Of a stretch of DNA of 64,000 nt, positions 12,001 to 21,015 are shown piece after piece. The notes beneath the pieces are model-generated. The model was given only the letters and a program-made list of their open reading frames with translations, made no database searches and had not been told where the DNA came from. Location: positions 310,001 through 374,000 of the forward strand of contig JAPJBO010000106.1 of the NCBI GenBank assembly GCA_030068145.1. The letters run 5' to 3'. Position 1 is the first letter of the stretch. Each line of letters opens with the position of its first letter. The DNA is from Diplonema papillatum. Lineage: Eukaryota > Euglenozoa > Diplonemea > Diplonemida > Diplonemidae. The translations under genes were made by a program, and so were the position numbers.

Positions 12001-15000
12001 CGGTGTGTTCGGGCCGGCGAGGCCAGTGCCGTCGTCGCCGAGATCGGCGCGTCGTCGTCGTCGTGCGCGCAGCGCGGCTGCGGGAGAGGCCGTGGGGGTG
12101 CATGGCGCGGGTCGCTTCCTGCCTGCTGGCGGGGGGGCGCGCTTCGGGGGCGACTTCGTCGTCCGCCTCCTCCGGCCACGGCTGGTAGGTGTTCCAGGTG
12201 GGGACGGCGCGCGCCGCTTCCGGCCTGTGAGGCCGTCGCTCTCGCCGCGACCGCCACCGCCGCCGCCGCCGCGACCGCCACCGCGTGCGCCGCCGTTGTG
12301 AAAACAGCGTCTGAAGGAGCCGGTCGAGGGTGAGAAGGCCGGTCACCGGCACGAGCTGTTCGATGGGGTGCGGGCTCCAGCGGAGTTTGAGTGCGGCGAT
12401 TGTCAGAAGACGATCCAGAAGGGCCGCATGCAGAGGAGGTGCGAAGAGTGCGGCGCCAGCGTGTGTGTCACGTGCTCGCGCGCCTGACTGCCGTCAAGCC
12501 ACGACGCCCGCGCGGACGGCGATGCTGCGGGAGCCCGCTTGATGCGATGTGGGGATGTGCATCCCAACCCTGGCCCCGGGCGCCGAACGCTCGCCTCGGC
12601 CGCCGCGGCGGCTTCCCCCCGCGGACGTCGCCGTCGTCTCGATGAGGACGCTGGGGGCGCCGATGCTGTGGGGTGGTCTGACACCGCGGCCACATTTCGC
12701 TGGGGGGGAGGAGACGTTCGAAGTCTTGGAGATGAACTTCCCGCGTGCGGCGCTCGGGGACGGGAAGAACTGGGGCGGGGACGTGTTCCCGCTCTATGAC
12801 GCGACGAGGCGAGCGCAGCGTTCGGCGCGCTGGGTCGAGCCCACACCAATGCCGCAGCGACCACGCCTCCCGGTGCTCGTCCCGGAGTCGCAGGCAGACC
12901 CCCTGCTCCGCTCACAGTCCGTCTGTCACGCGTGCGCGAAGCAGAAGTGCGCAATGTGCTCGGGCATGCGGAGAAACTACAGCCTTGTAGTGGACCAGTG
13001 CTGCCAGGTGCACCACCAACCGGACGACGGCCTGCGCATTCAGTGCTGCCGGGCGCATCGGCTGACGCGATGCGGGACCTGCCCGAACGCTGACGCGTGC
13101 TGCGGACGGGGGCATCACAGGGGTGGTGCTGGCCGCGACAGCAGCAGTGGCGACGGGGGTGGCGGTGGTCGTGGCGGCCGCGGCCGCGGCGGCCGGGGCG
13201 GCGGAGACGACAGTGACGGCACTGGTCGCGGCCGCGCACGCGGCGGCGGTCGCGGCAGCGGACGCGGCGGGGATCGCGGCGGCGGCGGCGGTGGCGGTCG
13301 CAGCCTAGGCGAGAGCGACGGCCTCACAGGCCGGAAGCGGCGCGCGCCGTCCCCACCTGGAACACCTACCAGCCGTGGCCGGAGGAGGCGGACGACGAAG
13401 TCGCCCCCGAAGCGCGCCCCCCCGCCAGCAGGCAGGAAGCGACCCGCGCCGTGCACCCCCACGGCCTCTCCCGCAGCCGCGCTGCGCGCACGACGACGAC
13501 GACGCGCCGATCTCGGCGACGACGGCACTGGCCTCGCCGGCCCGAACACACCGCGCCCACCCGGCCCCGCCCGGCCCTCTTCGATGGCAGGCCCTGACTC
13601 GGGCCCTTTTACTGATTCTGGTTCCGACCCTCCACGGGTCACACAACGATCGCGCCCTCCCGCCGGCTCTTCCCGGCTACTCGCGTCCTCCGCATCGCGG
13701 CGTGCCTATCGGCGCAAGCGAGAAAGCGAAGACTCCGATTCCTTTTCGGATTATGAGATCGTGAGCAACTGCCAACAACAGTTGCAGCCGACTAGAGTTG
13801 CGCCGCGCCGAAAGCGCGGAAAAAGTGACCCTTCTGGAGTCACGTAGCGAAAAGCTGGCATAGTGTGGTACTCATTTGCATGCAAATGACTCCCCACTAA
13901 CGCAACAAGACGACGAAAAGTTGTGCGGAGCGACGCCGCCTCTCCGCGGTGCAACCGATGCACCCCTGGCACGCAGCTGCGCCGCTGCCGGCGGTGCAAC
14001 ACGTGTTCAACTTCGACCGCCTTCCGGATGAGCCGCCGAGATGGCCGTACGGCGGGCGCTCAAGGGCTGGCTGTCGGCACTGAGGTGGACCAACGCAGGC
14101 GAGGTGTCGTGCGTTGAGCTGGCAGTGGACTTCGAGGTCCACACCGGGGTCGACGTCCGGGAATACGAAGGCTCGCCGCCAACCAGAGGGGGAAGACCCT
14201 CTGGACGATGCTGTCGACATTGTGCCGCCTGTGCCGAGACCTGCAGCTGCCGTCGCCGTTGCCTGCCGAGCGGAAGGTCCGGGTGGGCTCGATGAGGACC
14301 CTGGGGGCGCCGATGCTGTGGGGGGGATTGACACCTCGCCCACGCTTCGCCGGGGGCGAGGAGACGCACGGGGTGCTGGAGGCGAGCTTTCCGCGGGCAG
14401 CTGCCGGGGACGGGAAGAACTGGGGCGGGGACGTGTTCCCGCAGTACGACGCGGCGCGGCGGGCACAGCGTTCGCTGCGCTGGGACGTGCCCACCCCTCT
14501 GCCGCAACGCCCGCGCCTTCCCGTGCTTGTACCGGCTGCGCAGGCGGACCCTCTGCTCCGCACGCAGTCGGTCTGCGATGCCTGCGCAAAGCAGAAGTGC
14601 GCGGTGTGCACTGGCATGCGAAGAAACTACAGCCTTGTAGTTGACCAGTGCTGCCAGGTGCACCACCGCCCGGACGACGGCCTGCGCATTCAATGCTGCC
14701 GGGCGCATCGGCTGACGCGATGCGGGACCTGCCCGAACGCCGACGCGTGCTGCGGACGGGGGCATCACAGGGGTGGTGCTGGCCGCGACAGCAGCAGTGG
14801 CGACGGGGGTGGCGGTGGTCATGGCGGCCGCGGCCGTGGCCGCGGCCGCGGCGGCCGGGGCGGCGGAGACGACAGTGGCGGAGACGGTGGCGGCGGCCGC
14901 GGCACTGGTCGCGGCCGCGCACGCGGCGGCGCACGCGGTGGCGGTCGCGGCGGCGGCGGCGGTGGCGGTCGCGGCGAGAGCGACGGCCTCACAGGCCGGA

Positions 15001-18000
15001 AGCGGCGCGCGCCGTCCCCACCGGGGACACCTACCAGCCGTGGCCGGAGAAGGCGGACGACGAAGTCGCCCCCGAAGCGCGCCCCCCCGCCAGCAGGCAG
15101 GAAGCGACCCGCGCCTTGCACCCCCACGACCTCTCCCGCAGCCGCGCTGCGCGCACGACGACGACGCGCCGATCTCGGCGACGACGGCACTGGCCTCGCC
15201 GGCCCGAACACACCGCGCCCACCCGGCCCCGCCCGGCCCTCTTCGATGGCAGGCCCTGACTCGGGCTCTTTTTCTGATTCTGGTTCCGACCCTCCACGGG
15301 TCTCACAACGATCGCGCCCTCCCGCCGGCTCTTCCCGGCTACTCACGTCCTCCGCATCGCGGCGTGCCTATCGGCGCAAACGAGAAAGCGAAGACTCCGA
15401 TTCCTTTTCGGATTATGAGATCGTGAGCAACTGCCAACAACAGTTGCAACCGGCTAGAGTTGCGCCGCGCCGAAAGCGCGGAAAAAGTGACCCTTCTGGA
15501 GTCACGTAGCGAAAAGCTGGCATAGTGTGGTACTCATTTGCTTGCAAATGACTCCCCACTAACACAACAAGACGACGAAAAGTTGTCACAGGACAAGTTG
15601 TGACAGGATCCTGTGCTCGCTTTTCGACACGTGCGAGAGGCTCCCCCGCGTACACGCCCGCATGCTGAACATCGCCCGGCTTTACAGCCGGCACGGTGTG
15701 TTGTTGCCGAAGGCGCGCCTGGGACCTGTCGGGATCGCCATCTCTGACGGTTTCACGGTCGCGGGCATCGATTTCGAAGGCCACGACTTTGCGACCGCGG
15801 CGCTCGAGGGCCGCCGGCTTCTCGACATGGAGAGGGGCGAGAGGCACCACGCCATCCGGGCACGGCTACGGCAGACGACCTGGACGCAGCTTGCGAGGCA
15901 ACGGCCGTCTTACGACGGCGTGCAGGCAGGGGTGGACTGCAGGCGTACGAACGAGCTGCGCCTAGCGACGGCTGACGCTGGCGAGAAACGTGCGCTGGCG
16001 GTGATTCTGTCCGGGGGTGTGTTCCTCGCTGCGCGGTGGGGACGGAATGCGCGTGCGAACGGAGGGGCGGCCGGGACAGACGGGTCGCCGAGCTCCTCGG
16101 CGTCCGTGTCGTCGACCGCCTCTGATACGACCGGCAGCTTTGACGAGCACGTCTCCGAATCCTCCTCTTCGGAACCTCAGCGTCCGCCGCTGGACCGCGG
16201 CTGCAGGGACTGCGACCTGGGCGTCCAGGACACAGCGGATCACCTGTGGTGGGAGTGCCCCGCCTACGACGAGATTCGCGGCCGTCCTTGCTTCGCCGAA
16301 CTCCTGCGGGCGGACCGGGCGAGGTGGCCGTCTTGCACGCGTGTGCATGGGGTTATTGTCGAAGGAATGCGGGTGGAGGTCGCGGCCCTTCACCGCCTCA
16401 TGGCGGCGGTGTACACTGCACGCGTGGAGGCGGAGCGACGCCGCCTCTCCGCAGTGCAACCGATGCACCCCTGGCACGCAGCTGCGCCGCTGCCGGCGGT
16501 GCAACACCTGTTCGACTTCGACCGCCTTCCGGATGAGCCGCCGAGATGGCCGTACGGCGGCCGTGCGATGCGGGCGCTCAAGGGCTGGCTGTCGGCACTG
16601 AGGTGGACCAACGCAGGCGAGGTGTCGTGCGTTGAGCTGGCAGTGGACTTCGAGGTCCACACCGGGGTCGACGTCCCTGCCCCCCCGGGAATACGAAGGC
16701 TCGCCGCCAACCAGAGGGGGAAGACCCTCTGGACGATGCTGTCGACATTGTGCCGCCTGTGCCAGGACCTGCAGCTGCCGTCGCCGTTGCCTGCCGAGCG
16801 GAAGGTCCGGGTGGGCTCGATGAGGACCCTGGGGGCGCCGATGCTGTGGGGGGGATTGACACCTCGCCCACGCTTCGCCGGGGGCGAGGAGACGCACGGG
16901 GTGCTGGGGACGAGCTTTCCGCGGGCAGCTGCCGGGGACGGGAAGAACTGGGGCGGGGACGTGTTCCCGCAGTACGACGCGGCGCGGCGGGCACAGCGTT
17001 CGCTGCGCTGGGACGTGCCCACCCCTCTGCCGCAACGCCCGCGCCTTCCCGTGCTTGTACCGGCTGCGCAGGCGGACCCTCTGCTCCGCACGCAGTCGGT
17101 CTGCGATGCCTGCGCGAAGCAGAAGTGCGCGGTGTGCACTGGCATGCGAAGAAACTACAGCCTTGTAGTTGACCAGTGCTGCCAGGTGCACCACCGCCCT
17201 GACGACGGCCTGCGCATTCAGTGCTGCCGGGCGCATCGGCTGACGCGATGCGGGACCTGCCCGAACGCCGACGCGTGCTGCGGACGGGGGCATCACAGGG
17301 GTGGTGCTGGCCGCGACGGCAGCAGTGGCGACGGGGGTGGCGGTGGTCATGGCGGCCGCGGCCGCGGCGGCGGCGAGGCGGCGGAGACGACAGTGACGGC
17401 ACTGGTCGCGGCCGCGCACGCGGCGGCGGTCGCGGCAGCGGACGCGGCGGGGATCGCGGCGGCGGCGGCGGTGGCGGTCGCAGCCTAGGCGAGAGCGACG
17501 GCCTCACAGGCCGGAAGCGGCGCGCGCCGTCCCCACCTGGAACACCTACCAGCCGTGGCCGGAGGAGGCGGACGACGAAGTCGCCCCCGAAGCGCGCCCC
17601 CCCGCCAGCAGGCAGGAAGCGACCCGCGCCATGCACCCCCACGGCCTCTCCCGCAGCCGCGCTGCGCGCACGACGACGACGACGCGCCGATCTCGGCGAC
17701 GACGGCACTGGCCTCGCCGGCCCGAACACACCGCGCCCACCCGGCCCCGCCCGGCCCTCTTCGATGGCAGGCCCTGACTCGGGCCCTTTTACTGATTCTG
17801 GTTCCGACCCTCCACGGGTCACACAACGATCGCGCCCTCCCGCCGGCTCTTCCCGGCTACTCGCGTCCTCCGCATCGCGGCGCGCCTATCGGCGCAAGCG
17901 AGAAAGCGAAGACTCCGATTCCTTTTCGGATTATGAAATCGTCAGTAGTTTCCAACAACAGTTGCAGCCGACTAGAGTTGCGCCGCGCCGAAAGCGCGGA

Positions 18001-21000
18001 AAAAGTGACCCTTCTGGAGTCACGTAGCGAAAAGCTGGCATAGTGTGGTACTCATTTGCTTGCAAATGACTCCCCACTAACGCAACAAGACGACGAAAAG
18101 TTGTGCAAAGTTGTGAAATGATTTGGAATTCTGTGATTTTTTCTGCTAGAACATAGATGGCCGTTATATAACGTTATATAACGTTATATAACGTTATTCC
18201 CGGAGTTATTTGTTACCCCCCCCCTAAATCCAGAAAAACCGTTATTGACCGTTATAAAACCGTTATTTGCCATTTTTGGTCGAAAAATAACGTTATTTGA
18301 CCGTTAAAACGTTATAAAACGTTATATAACGTTATAATAACGGTATAATAACGTTATATAACGTTATAATAACGTTATATAACGTTATAATAACGTTATA
18401 TAACGTTATATAACGTTATATAACGGTTTTTTACCAATCCATGGGAGGTCACACTGTCCTCCAGATTTTGGTCATTTTTGGCCATTTTTGCCACATTTTC
18501 CAGATTTTGGCCAATTTTGGTTATTTTTGCCAATTTTTCCAGATTTTGGTCAATGTTGACCAGTTTTGCCGTGTTTTCCAGATTTTGGCCCATTTTGGCC
18601 GTTTTTACCGATTTGGCCAGGATTGGCCATTTTTGCCATGTTTTTCAAAAATTTGGCTATTTTTGCCGATTTTTCCAGGTTTTGGTCATTTTTGGCCAGT
18701 TTTGCCATGTTTTCCAGACTTTGCCCATTTTGGCCGTTTTTGCCGATTTTTCCAGGGTTTTGGTCATTTATGCCCTGCCCCTCACCAGAGCTATTCTTGT
18801 CTGAGTTTCTTAAACCCGCACAAGCTCGAACAGGCAGTCCGTGCGCGGAAAAAAAAAAAGGTCGAAAGACACCAATCTGTACACCCATTCGGGATCGTCG
18901 GAAACACAAAAACACGTGTACCGCCCCACCCGCTTCGATTTCAGCCACACTAGTCTTTCCAAAGGGAATATCGACTATGCCTGCGAAAAGCTCCCCGAAG
19001 GTCCAGCCGAAGCCGAAGGTTCAACCTAAAGCTCAGCCGAAAGCTCAGCCGAAGACCCCAGGTACACAGCGCAAACGGCCTCGCGCCGAAAGTACGGATA
19101 GCAACAGCAGCAGCAGCAGCGCCTCGGTTGCAAAGGCGCGACGCGGAAGGAAGAAGGTGGCGGAAACGCTGCGCGTCGAGGCCTTGTCCCGCGACCTGGC
19201 ATTGACTGGCCCCAGCGTTCTCCCTGTCACGAAACCACCAAGTAAGAGCCCGGAACAACGATTCATCGACCGGATCAAGAAAACCGACCCCGGGCTGGCT
19301 GGGTTCTACGGGAAGCGCCAGCTGTGACTGCTCGACTTTGCATGTCTCGTGCTCATCATGCCCATATTTGGTACTGGGACATTGTCTGACTGGCGTAGTA
19401 CGCAACGGTCTGCCGAGTGGACAAGCTTGGACAAGTTGGACTCCAGTGGCGGATCGTGCTCGTGACACACGCTACCGAACACTGTGCGGTTGCCACGACC
19501 GTTACGGGCCACCGACTGGGACGCGCGCCGGAAACCCAAAACTGCAGACATCCACGTCCCAAGAACAACACCGCACAGTGAAAGAGTCATGTGAATCCGG
19601 AAGGATCGCGTTTGTCGCGCTTGGGTGGAAGTCCGCAAGGAAATATGCAAGAGAAAAAGCTCTGGGGAGGGGCTATACAGACCCCTGAGGACCGGTTAAT
19701 ACGAATTATTTTCGGACCAGGTTTTGTTTCCGAACAGTTTCTGTGACCGGGATCCAAAAATCGACAAGAGTCTGGAAATATTGGCAAAAATGGCCAAAAT
19801 CTGGAAATAATGGCAAAAATGGCCGAAATTGACCAAAAACTGGAAAAATCGGAAAATCGGAAAATTTGAAAAATCGGAAAAAATGGCCGAAATTGACTGA
19901 TCTGGATAAATCGGCCAGAGTGGCCAAAATCTCAAAATTGTCCAAAATCTTGAAAAATCGCCAAAAATGGCCGAAATCTGGAAAAATCGGCAAAGATTGC
20001 CGAAATCTGGAAAAATCGGCAAAATGGCCAAAACCTGAAAAAATCGGCAAAATCGGAAAAAATTGGCTAAGATTGACCAAAATCTGGCAAAAATGGCCAA
20101 AATCGGAAAAAATGGCCGAAATGGACCAAAATGAGGAAAAAATGACAAAAATCTGGAAATATGGCCAAAATCGGAAAAATTCCAAAAACCGTTATTTGCG
20201 TTATTTTTTCCGTTATTTTGCGTTTTCGACCGTTATATAACGTTATATAACGTTATATAACGTTATCACCGTTATAACGTTATATAACGTTATATAACGT
20301 TATCAACCGGCCATCTATGCTAGAAAATAGGTGGATCGCCCCAGGGTCGTTGGACGCACAGTGCGCCCAGGCGACGTCGATTTGCTGACACATACCAGGC
20401 ATCATGCATACAGAGCTGCTTGAGGCAAGGCCCAGCCGTATTCGTGCGCTGGACTGGTTAAACTTCGTTGAAGGGGCTCAAATCATACAGATTGTCAATC
20501 GTCTAAACAAAAACTTGTCGAAGCGGCGGGCATACACGGTGCCCAGGCGTGATGCGAAGCAAGAAACCCGCAAACTTACGACTGCTGAGATGGAGGAGGC
20601 CGCAGATAGGCTGTATTACCGCCCCCTGCAGCATCAGAAGAAACGTGAGGAGGTCGCTCGTCACAATGCGCAGCCCGAAACTAAAAAGCTAACCGACGAT
20701 GAGCAGCAAGCTGCTATCGAGCGGCTTTACTACAAGGCCAAGGAAGAAGCTGACATCACCAACCACCTCGCGCAAGAGAAACAAGAGCACGAATTCGCGT
20801 CGCAGTCCATGCACGACGGCAAAGTTACTATCCAGCAGCAGCTTGACATGAATGAACGGCTTTACTACAACGCAGTTAATCAGCAGTACCACAGGACACT
20901 CAGCGACGAAACTCGCAAACCGAAGGCAACGTTGTCTCAGCAGGATTGGAAGAATACTATCGATCGACTGTACAAGCCCCAGCCTGTGGTGAAAAGTGTT

Positions 21001-21015
21001 TTCGAAACTGAGTAG
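2..21015 (+). CDS. Giant C2-Kelch-RLY protein, 5' end outside window
   Basis: Model: join 2-379, 647-5630, 6925-7727, 7843-8720, 10133-10374, 20399-21015. Every junction keeps phase, giving about 2,633 residues with the start upstream of the window. C2-like beta-sandwich segments lie at about 270-840 (split by intron 1), 2047-2400, 2757-3030, 3514-3800, 3916-4440 and 5550-7100. The sixth is reassembled across intron 2: its first strands are at 5550-5630 and the rest (DASWCDCFVL, GNFLGEAAV) follows 6925. Kelch blades with a GG signature lie near 7440, 7600, 8015, 8215, 8600 and 10,285. The last exon has four spaced RLY motifs (near 20,608, 20,722, 20,860 and 20,967). C2 domains usually bind membrane lipid or Ca2+ and Kelch propellers bind proteins, so a membrane-linked scaffold is inferred. 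Long Pro/Ser-rich linkers separate the domains. Less certain are the GC donor of intron 2, the acceptor at 7842 and the last splice across 10 kb. Confidence 0.72.
380..646 (+). other. Intron 1 of the C2-Kelch gene
   Basis: The donor GTATGC is at 380 and the acceptor AACAG ends at 646. Both flanking exons end or start in phase 0. Splicing restores a continuous C2 strand (VVMR joined to VWFGEQ) and removes the stop at 422-424. Confidence 0.8.
5631..6924 (+). other. Intron 2 of the C2-Kelch gene, apparent GC-AG intron
   Basis: The exon frame hits a stop at 5651. A GC donor at CAG|GCATGC (5631) and an acceptor CAACAG ending at 6924 give matching phase 1 and rebuild one C2 domain. GCATGC differs by one base from the GTATGC donor common in this window. 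Between 6077 and 6171 is a short imperfect inverted repeat (AAAAATGTTG...CCAACATTTTT) with C7/G7 tracts. A hAT-like MITE follows at 6219-6506. No other feature is visible. Confidence 0.6.
6219..6506. mobile_element. hAT-like MITE, 288 bp
   Basis: The terminal inverted repeat CAGGGCTTACGCTCC starts at 6219 and its reverse complement ends at 6506. The flanks are a perfect 8-bp target duplication, TCCCCAAT, at 6211-6218 and 6507-6514. CAGGG termini and 8-bp duplications are typical of hAT transposons. The interior has palindromic ACGTGTGG motifs and no coding potential, so it is non-autonomous. Confidence 0.88.
8721..10132 (+). other. Intron 4 of the C2-Kelch gene
   Basis: The donor GTATGT is at 8721 and the acceptor AACACAG ends at 10,132. 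The split codon CG|A restores the Kelch junction PVSR-LGHTVALL. The 1.4-kb interior shows no transposon ends, RNA gene or convincing ORF. Confidence 0.75.
10424..10982. mobile_element. Tc1/mariner-like MITE, 559 bp
   Basis: The terminal inverted repeat begins CTGGGGGGGG and, after the G run, continues TCGAATACA. The matching end is TGTATTCGACCCCCCCCAG. Both ends are flanked by TA (10,422-10,423 and 10,983-10,984), the Tc1/mariner target. Inside, about 42 bp starting TGGTCCCCGGGTC occur twice (near 10,600 and 10,800). There is no transposase ORF. Confidence 0.75.
11629..12294 (-). mobile_element. Non-LTR copy 0, inverted, 5'-truncated
   Basis: This is the reverse complement of the 3' ends of the copies ending at 13,925, about 15,586 and 18,105. 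It covers the Arg/Gly/Pro-rich C-terminal coding part and the 3' UTR ending GACGAAAAGTTGTG (read on the minus strand). Its truncated 5' end falls at about 12,294 inside the Gly-rich region, next to GTTGTG. It retains no RT or endonuclease region. Confidence 0.8.
12301..13925 (+). mobile_element. Non-LTR copy 1, internally deleted, with 2A-like motif
   Basis: The 5' part (12,302-12,487) ends an ORF in a Cys-rich zinc motif: CGDC-x16-CEEC-x5-C-x2-C, then TGA. An ATG at 12,542 then gives a peptide with GDVHPNPGP at 12,551-12,577, close to the DxExNPGP 2A consensus found near the start of ORFs in many non-LTR elements. At about 12,640 the sequence jumps to the C-terminal region shared with copies 2 and 3, so the endonuclease and RT are deleted. 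The remaining ORF (to 13,847) has a Cys/His-rich domain, an RGG-rich stretch and a basic end, SDPSGVT. The copy ends in AAAAGTTGTG. Confidence 0.75.
13926..15586 (+). mobile_element. Non-LTR copy 2, 5'-truncated
   Basis: It starts at CGGAGCGACG, the position equal to 16,431 in copy 3, directly after the 3' end of copy 1. It encodes only the C-terminal part of the polyprotein. Relative to copy 3 (about 16,675) a roughly 10-base gap near 14,157 shifts the frame. From 14,208 the frame is open to 15,509: Cys-rich domain, RGG stretch, basic C-terminus ending SDPSGVT. The 3' UTR matches copies 1 and 3. Confidence 0.8.
15587..18105 (+). mobile_element. Non-LTR copy 3, longest, carries the RT C-terminal region
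   Basis: The open frame at 15,662-17,488 contains a zinc motif, CRDC-x8-DHLWWECP (near 16,200-16,260), like the CCHC or CCHH tail that follows RT in many non-LTR elements. A segment after it (GWLSALRW, CVELAVDFEVHTGV) resembles my memory of C-termini of dinoflagellate-type retrotransposons. The Cys-rich domain (HACAKQKCA-type) and an RGG region follow. A length difference near 17,370 shifts the frame, and the C-terminus continues in another frame to 18,027. The catalytic RT and endonuclease are absent (5' truncation). It ends AAAAGTTGTG. Confidence 0.78.
18161..18426. repeat. TTATATAACG array, left arm of foldback element
   Basis: Near-perfect units of TTATATAACG, with variants ATAATAACG and ATAAAACG, are broken once by a non-repeat patch near 18,196-18,300. 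The unit is itself palindromic (CGTTATATAACG). Confidence 0.85.
18977..19327 (+). CDS. Small Lys/Pro-rich basic protein in the foldback element
   Basis: This is a 116-residue ORF from the ATG at 18,977. The N-terminus is a PKVQPKPK-type repeat followed by a basic patch (RKRPR), a Ser run and a second basic patch (ARRGRKK). The C-terminal half is more ordinary and ends GFYGKRQL. It has no transposase or nuclease motif. It is the only reasonable ORF between the two repeat arms. A DNA-binding or architectural role is inferred from charge alone. About 55 bp of its 5' flank (from 18,857) resemble the 5' flank of the gene at 25,342. Confidence 0.5.
   Translation: MPAKSSPKVQPKPKVQPKAQPKAQPKTPGTQRKRPRAESTDSNSSSSSASVAKARRGRKKVAETLRVEALSRDLALTGPSVLPVTKPPSKSPEQRFIDRIKKTDPGLAGFYGKRQL
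20226..20305. repeat. TTATATAACG array, right arm of foldback element
   Basis: This array of the same unit as at 18,161-18,426 is shorter. It lies just inside the right terminus GGCCATCTATG. The A-rich GGCCAAAA/GGAAAAAT array at 19,766-20,190 sits on its inner side and is the inverted match of the T-rich array at 18,462-18,775. Confidence 0.85.

Larger units (their letters stand above)
18152..20319. mobile_element. Foldback element with CTAGAA target duplication
   Basis: The termini are CATAGATGGCC and its complement, flanked by CTAGAA at 18,146-18,151 and 20,320-20,325. Inside each end is an array of TTATATAACG-type units (18,161-18,426 and 20,226-20,305). Next comes a second array, TTTTGGCCATTTTTGCC-like on the left (18,462-18,775) and its inverted, A-rich counterpart on the right (19,766-20,190). 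The arms can therefore pair over hundreds of bases. The unique centre carries one small basic ORF. Long tandem-repeat arms match the foldback type of DNA transposon. I do not recognise the family and see no transposase. Confidence 0.8.
11596..20342. mobile_element. Small TIR element split open by nested insertions
   Basis: The left end GGGGTGATCCACCTATTTT (11,596) is matched by an inverted right end, AAAATAGGTGGATCGCCCC (ending 20,342). Inner bases TTTTTTAGCACAAAAAATCA and TGTGATTTTTTCTGCTAGAA also pair. Without the inserts only about 115 bp remain: 11,596-11,628, about 18,106-18,151 and 20,326-20,342. It was therefore a MITE that later received four non-LTR copies and a foldback element. I could not identify its target duplication. 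Confidence 0.75.
10375..20398 (+). other. 10-kb last intron of the C2-Kelch gene, filled with transposons
   Basis: The donor GTACAG at 10,375 leaves phase 1, and the acceptor TACCAG ending at 20,398 starts an exon needing two bases, so the frame continues into the RLY tail. The intron holds the MITE at 10,424-10,982 and the nested cluster at 11,596-20,342. Between them, an ATG at 11,275 opens 42 codons followed by a GTATGT donor at 11,402. That could be a first exon of another gene, but its phase does not join the 20,399 exon. Confidence 0.6.

Noticed and set aside
11912-17826. Long GC-rich ORFs on the strand opposite the retrotransposon copies
   Set aside because: They recur in every copy as antisense of the RGG and basic regions; their Ala/Pro/Arg composition is a by-product of high GC.
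18396-20240. Several Phe-rich or Lys/Asn-rich ORFs on both strands
   Set aside because: They are translations of the T-rich and A-rich repeat arms of the foldback element.
18161-20305. CRISPR-like array from the regular TTATATAACG units
   Set aside because: Units are contiguous without spacers, the sequence is eukaryotic, and the arrays are inverted partners inside a transposon.
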